DNA of 64,000 bases, taken from assembly GCF_019469185.1 (NCBI RefSeq), contig NZ_CP048264.1, forward strand, positions 434,001 through 498,000, read 5' to 3'. The translations under genes were made by a program, and so were the position numbers. Each line of letters starts with the position of its first letter. Position 1 is the first letter of the stretch. This DNA is from Gilliamella sp. ESL0441. Lineage in GTDB: Bacteria > Pseudomonadota > Gammaproteobacteria > Enterobacterales > Orbaceae. A model generated the notes under the pieces. It saw only the letters and a list, made by a program, of their open reading frames with translations. It searched no databases and was not told the DNA's origin. This document shows, piece after piece, positions 41,158-48,131 of the stretch.

Positions 41158-41982
41158 ATGCCATCAAAATACCGCCCCCAACGCTTTGGTTGGATAGGGG
41201 ATCTAGAGAAAGGGAAAAATTACTTAACCAGTCCCGAGGATCGGTTGATCTATGCCAATGATAACTATTGTTCATTAATTAGACAGAAATTGTCAGATAA
41301 AATCTTTTATACATTTATTTACTTTATTTTATTCGTTCTGTTGATTCCAGCAATTTTATTATGCGGAGCATTATTATTTATATACAATACAGATAATGAG
41401 ATCGAAATAACATTATTAAGTACTATTGCTTTAATAACTTGTTGTATTACCATATATGTAGTTATCCCAGGATTATATCAATCATTATTTTCTCGTCGAG
41501 GAAGCCCAATTATTTTTAACCGTAAAACCGGTAAAGTGTATGTGAATGAAAGTTACTTTTTTAGCTTTCGATTTTGGTATAACCCCTTAGTATTTTTACA
41601 CCCCAATAAACGCCGAATAAAAGAGTATGATTGGGCAGATTTACACGGGGTTGCCATTCATAACTATTCGCCTTACTCACTAGTTAGCGATATTTTAATG
41701 GTCTGCAAACCCGGCACTAACCAAACCATTGACCATATCATGTTCGATCCAGCCAGAATTGGAGTTGGTAGTCATTTAATCTGGGGTTGGGTCAATAATT
41801 ATATGATATTTGATAAATTAGCTGACCCCAGCCGAAGCATCTACCCAACCGACCAAGAAGACAAATTCAAACAAGAAATTATCAACGGTCAAGGTTGGCC
41901 CAAATGGATGATCGAAGCATTCAATGCCACAACACAAGACGAACTAACCAACATCAAACAAAAATATCAGGTTAAGCAGTAA
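41158..41982 (+). CDS. Array copy 10: candidate membrane immunity paralog
   Basis: 274 residues. The hairpin (TFIYFILFVLLIPAILLCGALLFIY, loop NTDNEIEI, TLLSTIALITCCITIYVVIP) is not found elsewhere. It is introduced by CSLIRQKLSDKIFY, related to the CAFIRQTFADQ of copy 8, and ends PGLYQSLFSRRG. The downstream RIGVG block is the same as in copy 8 at the DNA level, so these two share both edges while differing in the hairpin between them. Confidence 0.7.
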   Translation: MPSKYRPQRFGWIGDLEKGKNYLTSPEDRLIYANDNYCSLIRQKLSDKIFYTFIYFILFVLLIPAILLCGALLFIYNTDNEIEITLLSTIALITCCITIYVVIPGLYQSLFSRRGSPIIFNRKTGKVYVNESYFFSFRFWYNPLVFLHPNKRRIKEYDWADLHGVAIHNYSPYSLVSDILMVCKPGTNQTIDHIMFDPARIGVGSHLIWGWVNNYMIFDKLADPSRSIYPTDQEDKFKQEIINGQGWPKWMIEAFNATTQDELTNIKQKYQVKQ

Positions 41983-42036
41983 TAAGGTTAGATAGTAAAG
42001 AAAGTTGGAAATAAGACCAAACAACAGGAGCCAAAT

Positions 42037-42864
42037 ATGCCGTCAAAATATCGCCCACAGCTTTTAGGTTGGATAGGGGATCTAGAGAAAGGGAAAAATT
42101 ACTTAACTAGCCCTGAAGATCGGTTAATTTATGCAAATGATAACTATTGCGTTTTAAAACGTAAAAAATTATCTGACCAGATTTTTTATTTATGTATTAG
42201 TTCATTTTTATCAATTTCATTATTTTTTATAATACCAATATCAATATATCTTCTTTCTTTAGTAGAGTTTAAATCTGATGAACAATATATGTATTTTATT
42301 TTGTACGGACTAGTAATTTGCTTTATTTTTAGTTTTTATATAATTATTCCTGAATTTTATCAAAACTTATTCACTCGACGTGGAAGCCCAATTATTTTTA
42401 ATCGTAAAACGAGTAAAGTGTATGTGAATGAAAGTTACTTTTTTAACTTTAAAATTTTACGTAATCCATTAACCTTTCTTCACCCCAATAAACGCCGAAT
42501 AAAAGAGTATGATTGGGCAGATTTACACGGTGTTGCCATTCATAACTATTCACCTTACTCACTAGTTAGCGATATTTTAATGGTGTGCAAACCCGGCACT
42601 AACCAAACCATTGACCATATCATGTTCGACCCAGCCCGAAATGGGGTAGGCAGTCATTTAATCTGGGGGTGGGTCAATAATTATATGATATTTGATAAAT
42701 TAGCCGACCCCAGCCGAAGCATCTATCCAACCGACCAAGAAGACAAATTCAAACAAGAAATTATCAACGGTCAAGGTTGGCCCAAATGGATGATCGAAGC
42801 ATTCAATGCCACAACACTGGACGAGCTAGCCGACATCAAACAAAAATATCAGGTTAAGCAATAA
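42037..42864 (+). CDS. Array copy 11: candidate membrane immunity paralog, last of the array
   Basis: 275 residues. It joins an LLGW start, VLKRKKLSDQ, a first helix shared with copy 4 (CISSFLSISLFFIIP), its own loop (EFKSDEQYMY), TRRGSP, KTSKV and the hybrid ESYFFNFKILRNPLTF also seen in copy 3. ATTLDEL replaces ATTQDEL. After its stop the sequence follows the array spacer for about ten bases only (TAATAAGGTTA) and then diverges, so this is the true end of the amplification. Confidence 0.7.
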   Translation: MPSKYRPQLLGWIGDLEKGKNYLTSPEDRLIYANDNYCVLKRKKLSDQIFYLCISSFLSISLFFIIPISIYLLSLVEFKSDEQYMYFILYGLVICFIFSFYIIIPEFYQNLFTRRGSPIIFNRKTSKVYVNESYFFNFKILRNPLTFLHPNKRRIKEYDWADLHGVAIHNYSPYSLVSDILMVCKPGTNQTIDHIMFDPARNGVGSHLIWGWVNNYMIFDKLADPSRSIYPTDQEDKFKQEIINGQGWPKWMIEAFNATTLDELADIKQKYQVKQ

Positions 42865-43141
42865 TAAGGTTAAAAGTTGTTTTTGAAATTTTGACGGTAT
42901 AAAGATGTATTTATGGGGATAATGTTTTCATTTGAAAAGTTGTAAACTTTTACCTTATCTCCCATAAAAATTAAATTTTATAAAAAAGTGTTCATGGTAT
43001 TTATTATTTCTTTTGAGCCTTATTCTAAAAGGATTTAGATGATAAATACTTTAGGATTAACTATTTATTGGTGTTCACTTTGGGTATTCACTAAATAAAA
43101 AAACCGCTAAATAATAGCAGTTTATAGTTATAATAATGATA
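42865..43141. other. Non-coding stretch after the array
   Basis: 277 bases between the convergent array and the Fic gene. Apart from the minus-strand terminator at 43101-43123 I see nothing definite. An imperfect hairpin with a T-run for the array transcript was looked for and not found with confidence. Confidence 0.5.
43101..43123 (-). terminator. Terminator of the Fic gene
   Basis: Read on the minus strand: AAACTGCTA, loop TTATT, TAGCGGTTT and then a T-run. The stem has nine pairs including one U-G wobble. It lies 18 bases past the Fic stop codon. Confidence 0.8.
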
Positions 43142-44476
43142 TTAATTATCCAATAAGTTATCCAACAAGTCAGATGGTGAAATATATGTTCTAACTTTGC
43201 TGTTTCCAATAAGCAATAATAATCCTTTATCTTCCAGTCCTTTTAAATCAGATCTTGCTGTATTTTCAGACACACTGTATTCAATACTTATCGATTTTGC
43301 AATAAACTGCCTACCCGGTTCTTTAGCTGCTTTTTTTAGAATATCAAGTTGTCTAAAATTTAACTTTGATGCTATTTTAGAATTTTTAATTCTAGTTAAG
43401 AAATCCGCTAATTCTCGTTGCTTTCTCTGTAGATAAAAATTTAATTCGTCAATAGAACGCATGATAATATCAATTTGGTGGTATAGAAAATAAGTAGTAT
43501 CTAATTCATCATCTTCTACATATAAATAAGCTTTTGTATACTGTATTGGTGCGTTTTTAATTAATTTACTTATTGATGTATATTCAAATAACCAATAACC
43601 AGACTTCATCATAAACCAATAAAATAAGGCTCTTGCAGTTCTTCCATTTCCATCTCCGAAAGGATGAATAAAGCCAATAAAAAAATGTAACAATATTGCT
43701 TTAATTACTGGATGTATAAAAAACTCTCCTTCTTCACAATCATGACGAGTATTAACAAAATTACATAAATCACTCATCAAATCATAAAGTTCTTCTGCTT
43801 TAGGTGGCGTGTAAATGACTTCTTGTAGATGGTTTCTAACATAAATATCATCTGTTTGTCTAAACTCGCCACAGACAGCATTATTTTCTATTGCACCAGT
43901 TGTTGCTATTTCATGAAAACTGAGAATTAGCTCAATAGATAAACTTTCATTTTTCATTTCTAATGCTTTCTTCATCAATAAATAATTATTTAAAATCATA
44001 ATTTCAGATTTATTTTTTGGTTTCCTATCTAATTCAAGCATTTTTTTGGCTATTCTTCTTGTTGTTGAAGCTCCTTCAAGCTGAGCCGATGAAATAGCTT
44101 CTTCCATAATTAAAGAATGAACTAAATATTTATTATTAACTCCATCCATCGATTCAGGATTATTCGTCCCTATATAACCACTGGATTTTTTATCTATTGT
44201 ATGGAGATATCTTTGTAAAGAATCAGGAACACAAAATCTAAATTGATATTCTCCTATATTAATTAGTTTATTTGACTGTAATCTAGACATTTTAGTTGCA
44301 GCCCATGCTAAATCAATATCAATATTTTCATCATTTTTTTTATATTTAAAGTCACTCCAATGAAGATACCGACCTTTCGCATCAGTTTCTTTAAATTTAC
44401 CCATAGCATTAATTAAACTAATAGTATCAATAGTTTCCATAATTTTATTTAATGATTTTGCGTGTGATATTCTCAT
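43142..44476 (-). CDS. Fic family protein (AMPylase type, class II) with C-terminal winged helix
   Basis: 444 residues. The active-site motif HPFGDGNGRTAR begins at His271, matching HxFx(D/E)GNGRxxR, so it should transfer AMP (or another nucleotide group) from ATP to a target hydroxyl. The inhibitory helix motif (S/T)xxxE(G/N) occurs upstream as SAQLEG (about 131-136), which is the class II arrangement of built-in autoinhibition. The C-terminus (about 385-435) is a winged helix (SENTARSDLKGLEDKGLLLLIG), common in the large stand-alone Fic proteins that may bind DNA. No separate antitoxin gene is adjacent. The target is unknown. An alternative start at 44440 is possible; neither has a strong ribosome binding site. 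Confidence 0.88.
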   Translation of the reverse strand: MRISHAKSLNKIMETIDTISLINAMGKFKETDAKGRYLHWSDFKYKKNDENIDIDLAWAATKMSRLQSNKLINIGEYQFRFCVPDSLQRYLHTIDKKSSGYIGTNNPESMDGVNNKYLVHSLIMEEAISSAQLEGASTTRRIAKKMLELDRKPKNKSEIMILNNYLLMKKALEMKNESLSIELILSFHEIATTGAIENNAVCGEFRQTDDIYVRNHLQEVIYTPPKAEELYDLMSDLCNFVNTRHDCEEGEFFIHPVIKAILLHFFIGFIHPFGDGNGRTARALFYWFMMKSGYWLFEYTSISKLIKNAPIQYTKAYLYVEDDELDTTYFLYHQIDIIMRSIDELNFYLQRKQRELADFLTRIKNSKIASKLNFRQLDILKKAAKEPGRQFIAKSISIEYSVSENTARSDLKGLEDKGLLLLIGNSKVRTYISPSDLLDNLLDN

Positions 44477-44642
44477 ACTTAACTCAATTTAAAAAAATTG
44501 AGTTAAATGATATTATTTAATCATCATAAAGTAAAGGTTACATTTAATAAAGAATTTATCTTTTCCAAAAAATGAAGGTTATTTTATAAAATTTAAACCA
44601 TTTAATATTATGATTGATATTTTATGATTTGAGTTCAACATA

Positions 44643-44984
44643 TTATTTACCTCCCTTATTGCTAAGTTTGGTATTGAGTCGATTTCTTTGATTGGTAGCG
44701 AAACAAGCCAAATCTCTTAATTGTATGAACAAATAACCTATGTCACGCATATCATTTTTAAGGCTTTGCTCGGTATAATCTTCATTTTCACAAGCCCAGA
44801 ACATTAAATTACCAATCGCACCGATTCCACCTAAAATCGATTGTTGCAGTTCTTCAAAATGGCTCTCTACTCGTGATAAATGTTCGACAGGAAAATCCGC
44901 CTTATAAAGATTTAAGACAGAAAGTAAATTAGACAGGTCAAGTTGCCCGTTTTCAGGGTATAGGGTATCATTACTATTAGCCAT
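44643..44984 (-). CDS. Small hypothetical protein
   Basis: 113 residues from the ATG at 44984, chosen because GGAG lies seven bases before it; the frame runs open to 45116 without such a signal. I do not recognise a named family. It is helical, with an acidic N-terminus (DLSNLLSVLNLYKADFPVEHLSRVESHFEELQQ) and two cysteines, and no membrane helix. It is divergent from the ribbon-helix-helix gene at 45184. Its type (small acidic helical protein in an accessory region) is common in prophage and plasmid maintenance segments. Confidence 0.6.
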   Translation of the reverse strand: MANSNDTLYPENGQLDLSNLLSVLNLYKADFPVEHLSRVESHFEELQQSILGGIGAIGNLMFWACENEDYTEQSLKNDMRDIGYLFIQLRDLACFATNQRNRLNTKLSNKGGK

Positions 44985-45183
44985 AGCATTACTCCGTATA
45001 ATGTTTGTGGTTAGATAGTTCGTTGTATGCCAGTACTTCGAGCTATCGTTATTTATAAAACCAACTAAATTTATTGGTGTACCTACAATATAATTCAAGG
45101 TGTGCTTACAAGTCAAATCTTTTTTATCTATATCATTTACTGTATAGTGAAGGTATAAATAACGTAAATTAAATGGGTTAAAT

Positions 45184-45348
45184 ATGGCTACAGGTCGTAA
45201 TAATAATAGTTCTAAACTTAAAAATATCCGTTTCCCACATGACGTAATAGAACAAATAGATGAACAAGCTAAAAAAGAGAATACTAATTTTTCAGCTTGG
45301 GTGATTGCAAGTTGCCGTGAAAAGCTAGCTAAATCAAAAAAGAAATAG
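45184..45348 (+). CDS. Small ribbon-helix-helix protein (YlcI/YnfO-like)
   Basis: 54 residues: MATGRNNNSSKLKNIRFPHD, then a helix VIEQIDEQAKKEN, TNFSAWVIASCREKLAKSKKK. The short basic strand (KNIRFP) followed by two helices is the Arc/MetJ fold, and the wording NIRFPHD..EQID resembles the prophage YlcI/YnfO family. It probably binds DNA as a dimer and may control its own divergent promoter region. A hairpin terminator follows 12 bases after the stop. It is too short for many gene callers. It could be the antitoxin-like partner of the divergent small gene, but nothing proves that. Confidence 0.7.
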   Translation: MATGRNNNSSKLKNIRFPHDVIEQIDEQAKKENTNFSAWVIASCREKLAKSKKK

Positions 45349-45810
45349 TCTTTTAACTTAATACCACTGATTAGTGGTATTGGTTTTATTCTCGCTATGG
45401 GTTCTTTATTATTATTCCCTTAAATTCCTTATTTTCTCTTTTTATGGACGTGCAAAACCTACTTTTTAAATTCAATCCCATGCAATGAATTTTAAGACGT
45501 ATACACGTGCGCATAGTGTTCTTAATTAATCGATCCATTTATAAAAGATAGTCTTCATTAAGATCTGTTTGCTCTTTCTTATTAATTATATCTATAGCTT
45601 CAGATAAACTATAATATAACGGTTCAGGTAATGCCATTCATCCCTCACGTTCTTAATAGACAATTGAGACAGTTCGCTAGGGTTGCGGATGTTCGGGGAT
45701 CAGTCTAGATGCAAATAATATTATAATATTCAGTTAGCTACATTATAGCACTGTGTTTATAGTCATAAAGTCAATTTTGAGGTAGTGAATACTAACGAAA
45801 AGAGGGGATT
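45349..45810. other. Mostly non-coding stretch with a possible gene remnant
   Basis: 462 bases. Apart from the terminator at its left end, the only coding hint is a 32-codon minus-strand frame at 45539-45637 (MALPEPLYYSLSEAIDIINK...), which has GAGGG shortly before its ATG and reads like the N-terminus of a longer phage-type protein cut by a stop. I treat it as a remnant at most. Confidence 0.4.
45361..45380 (+). terminator. Terminator of the ribbon-helix-helix gene
   Basis: A perfect 8-bp stem, ATACCACT / AGTGGTAT, with loop GATT, followed by TGGTTTTATT. It lies 12 bases after the stop codon at 45348. Confidence 0.75.
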
Positions 45811-46209
45811 TTATTTGCAGTGTTTTAAATAAAATTGTTTTACTTTATAAATGACAAATTTAGAAGTTTCAAATCCTAATAGGATTCTATTAAAAGTATC
45901 ATCATTACATGGTTTATGACAAACAAAACTTCCATCATTCACATTTTTTATGAGATTATCGACTGAATATATATCTGCTTTTTGATAGAAAATAAAGCTA
46001 TCATGACGTATAAATTCATGATCTCCAGCCTTTAAAATACATGTTTTATCTACATGATTTTTGTCTGTAACTGTTGAAACATTAACAATTAATACACTGT
46101 CAGTTAATGTTCTTGGATAATAAACGGGGTCACAACAAATAATACTTAGATGATCAGTTCTGCCCGACGGAATTAAAATAGTTCCTTTTTTTGCAGGATA
46201 AAAACTCAT
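45811..46209 (-). CDS. Putative toxin of a Panacea toxin-antitoxin pair
   Basis: 132 residues. Its start overlaps the stop of the Panacea gene by four bases (ATGA), the usual coupling of toxin-antitoxin genes. The sequence (KKGTILIPSGRTDHLSIICCDPV, then SVLIVNVSTV, then CILKAGDHEFIRHDSFIFYQKADIYS) suggests a small beta-barrel with conserved GDHEFI. This is the look of PemK/MazF-like SH3-fold toxins and of a family I recall next to SocA/DUF4065 genes. No catalytic residue can be assigned with certainty. The function is inferred mainly from the neighbour. Confidence 0.55.
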   Translation of the reverse strand: MSFYPAKKGTILIPSGRTDHLSIICCDPVYYPRTLTDSVLIVNVSTVTDKNHVDKTCILKAGDHEFIRHDSFIFYQKADIYSVDNLIKNVNDGSFVCHKPCNDDTFNRILLGFETSKFVIYKVKQFYLKHCK

Positions 46210-46760
46210 TTCAAGGCAGCCATCACACCATCAAGTTCGTTAATTTCAAGAAGAGAATTAGATAAAGATGTAGCTTGTTCTTCTGTTTTGCCGAGTGCTA
46301 AAAAAACATCTTTGTAACTTATTTTTATAGCTCCCCCCTGAGGATCCTTCCACTCTTTACAAAATTCATGTGTAAAATCTCTTAGCTCAAACCCGCTCAT
46401 GTTTCCAAAACGCTTATAAGTGCTTTCGAGAATTTCTAAATCAGCATCACTTAGCTCGTCAAAAGTTTCTCTGTCTATCTTTTGAGGTATTAAAGATATT
46501 TCATTATCTTTTTTATCAGAGATACTTTTTTGCCATGTAGAATCGTCAATTTTACCATTAATTAAATCTAATGTTTGGGACAATACTGGTCCATGAGGCA
46601 TTGAAAACATTTTATCTTCACTAATTGGATAGCCATATAAGTTCAATGATTCTCTATCTGATAAATATAAAAGTTTTATTAGCTTTAAATGAGCCATTCG
46701 ACCACCCTCTTTATCTATAAAATACATAGACATTTGAGCGACTTTTGCTGCATTAAACAT
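46206..46760 (-). CDS. Panacea domain (DUF4065/SocA-like) antitoxin
   Basis: 184 residues from the ATG at 46760, preceded by AGAGG nine bases upstream; the frame runs open 12 codons further without support. The domain signature is clear: HLKLIKLLYLSDRESLNLYGYPISEDKMFSMPHGPVLSQTLDLI (about 25-68) matches the Panacea pattern ...KLLYxxx...GxPxxxxxxxxxxxGPV. Panacea proteins act as antitoxins for many unrelated small toxins and are related to GepA and SocA. Gene order is antitoxin first, toxin second, on one mRNA. Repeated GTTAAC palindromes across its promoter suggest self-repression. Confidence 0.8.
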   Translation of the reverse strand: MFNAAKVAQMSMYFIDKEGGRMAHLKLIKLLYLSDRESLNLYGYPISEDKMFSMPHGPVLSQTLDLINGKIDDSTWQKSISDKKDNEISLIPQKIDRETFDELSDADLEILESTYKRFGNMSGFELRDFTHEFCKEWKDPQGGAIKISYKDVFLALGKTEEQATSLSNSLLEINELDGVMAALK

Positions 46761-46786
46761 AGTATAAAACCTCTTTGGTTGTAAAT

Positions 46787-46846
46787 TTGTTAACAACTTG
46801 TTTTGTTAACGCTAATAATTATAAGTTATGTTAACTCAACAAGCAA
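46787..46846 (-). promoter_or_regulatory. Promoter and candidate operators of the Panacea pair
   Basis: On the minus strand a -35 like TTGCTT (46841-46846) and a -10 TATAAT (46818-46823) are 17 bases apart. Three GTTAAC palindromes lie at 46830-46835 (within the promoter spacer), 46805-46810 (about the start of transcription) and 46789-46794 (within TTGTTAACAA, in the leader). The placement is right for a repressor made by the operon itself. Confidence 0.55.
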
Positions 46847-47516
46847 AAGGAAAATAATACTGTTTTAATATACAGTATTTTGCGGGTTTTGTCCATCGCA
46901 TTATTAATATGCTAAATTCTATAATCAAATTCAATTATTTGATTTAAAATAAAATTAAAGAATGTGATAACTATTTAGTAGCGACTATATTCCGCTTCAG
47001 TTTTAAAATATAGACATTGCAAAAAACTTAAAGAGATTACTATTAGCTAGGTGTTTATAAATTATTGAATCCTCGAGCAACACAATCAATCTTGTTTTTG
47101 GCACTTCGTTAATATAAAGATTTACTGTTTCATTTTGTTTTATGCTACTTTTACCGTGCCTTAAATTCTTCAAGCCAAGAAAGGCAGAGGGGGGGAAATT
47201 TAAATAACTCTAATCTCGCTACACTTCCCCTGATTTTGTGCAGAATGACGAATTGAAATGATTTTTTAGTTTTTGTTTATTCGCTATCACCATCTTAATA
47301 ATTATTTAATCGTCCTTTGGAATATTAAGATCGTCTTAGAATATAACTCATTGATTAATATTTATATAAATTAATTTGATAACAATAATAAAGAATATAT
47401 TTAGATGTGAGTAATTTTAAGGGTAAGTTTAGCAGTAAAAATAGGCTTTAAGCCTTATTTATGCTGATTTTGATGTGTTTTTAAAGGATTTTGAAGAATG
47501 TTGCTGATTATTGAAT
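46847..47516. other. Gene-free stretch between the Panacea promoter and tRNA-Leu
   Basis: 670 AT-rich bases with no gene that I can support. A short G-run (around 47188-47196) stands out by composition only. This is the boundary between the accessory region and the core tRNA-secG segment. I looked for a second copy of the tRNA 3' end here and did not find one. Confidence 0.5.
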
Positions 47517-47602
47517 TGGTGCCGTGGGCGGGACTTGAACCCGCATGCCCTTAGAGCACTACCCCCTCAAGATAGCGTGTCTACCAATTTCACCACCACG
47601 GC
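47517..47602 (-). tRNA. leuU: tRNA-Leu (anticodon GAG)
   Basis: 86 bases on the minus strand, with CCA encoded. The acceptor stem GCCGTGG pairs with CCACGGC near the 3' end. The anticodon arm is CTATC, loop TTGAGGG, GGTAG, giving anticodon GAG (Leu, CUC/CUU). The long variable arm expected of tRNA-Leu and the T arm (GGGTTCAAGTCCC) are present. It lies 7 bases after secG on the same strand, the same arrangement as secG-leuU in E. coli. Confidence 0.97.
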
Positions 47603-47609
47603 GCCGTTT

Positions 47610-47951
47610 TTATTCTGGAATATCCGATGTCGGATTGACATTCGTCGGTTTTGTTTGTTCAACCGAATTTTGTTGTGTTGTTACAGGAGTTGATTCATTG
47701 ACTTCGATTTTTCTGAACTCACTATGACCAACCATATTTGACAGAACGATACTGATAACAAAAAACAGCACCCCTAAAATTGTTGTTGATCGCGTTAAAA
47801 AATTACCACTACCTGAAGAGCCAAATAATGTCGCAGATGCACCTGCTCCAAAAGACGAGCCCATTTCAGCGCCTTTTCCTCGCTGTACCAATACTAAAAT
47901 AATTATTGCTATGGCGATAATTAAATAAACTGCTATTAGAAGTCCGTACAT
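47610..47951 (-). CDS. secG: Preprotein translocase subunit SecG
   Basis: 113 residues (E. coli 110). Two membrane helices (about 3-23 and 52-72) flank the conserved cytoplasmic loop LVQRGKGAEMGSSFGAGASATLFGSSGSGNFLTR. SecG assists SecYE and SecA in protein translocation. The C-terminus is a polar Thr/Pro/Gln-rich tail. The gene is divergent from thiI and is followed by leuU, with which it is probably co-transcribed. Confidence 0.97.
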   Translation of the reverse strand: MYGLLIAVYLIIAIAIIILVLVQRGKGAEMGSSFGAGASATLFGSSGSGNFLTRSTTILGVLFFVISIVLSNMVGHSEFRKIEVNESTPVTTQQNSVEQTKPTNVNPTSDIPE

Positions 47952-48131
47952 TTTAACCTGTCAATTTGATGTGTGTTATACAACAAAAATTTATAGATGC
48001 GAAATATTAGCGAAAGTGTGACAAACAAGCAAGTATATTTTCTTATTTTCTGTATTTATCGTAATCAATTGTATGTTTCTCAGGTAAAAATCAGTATAAT
48101 GTCGCCATTTTTATTATAGTATCGTTGTTTT

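Larger units (their letters stand above)
33233..42864 (+). repeat. Tandem direct repeat of 11 gene-length units (about 880 bp each)
   Basis: Each unit is a CDS of 825-831 bases plus a spacer of 53-57 bases. Spacers lie at 34058-34111, 34937-34990, 35819-35871, 36703-36759, 37585-37638, 38464-38517, 39343-39396, 40225-40278, 41104-41157 and 41983-42036. They are nearly identical and each carries the CAGGAGCCA-type ribosome binding site six bases before the next ATG. The last two thirds of each CDS is nearly identical between units, while bases about 150-305 of each CDS differ strongly. No terminator or promoter is apparent in the spacers, so one long polycistronic mRNA is likely. Confidence 0.95.

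Noticed and set aside
33233..42864. CRISPR array or satellite DNA as an explanation for the regular repeats
   Set aside because: The unit is about 880 bases and encodes a full protein each time; there are no short palindromic repeats with unique spacers.
45539..45637. 32-codon minus-strand frame as a functional gene
   Set aside because: It has a plausible ribosome binding site, but it stops early and reads like the front of a longer protein; at most a remnant.
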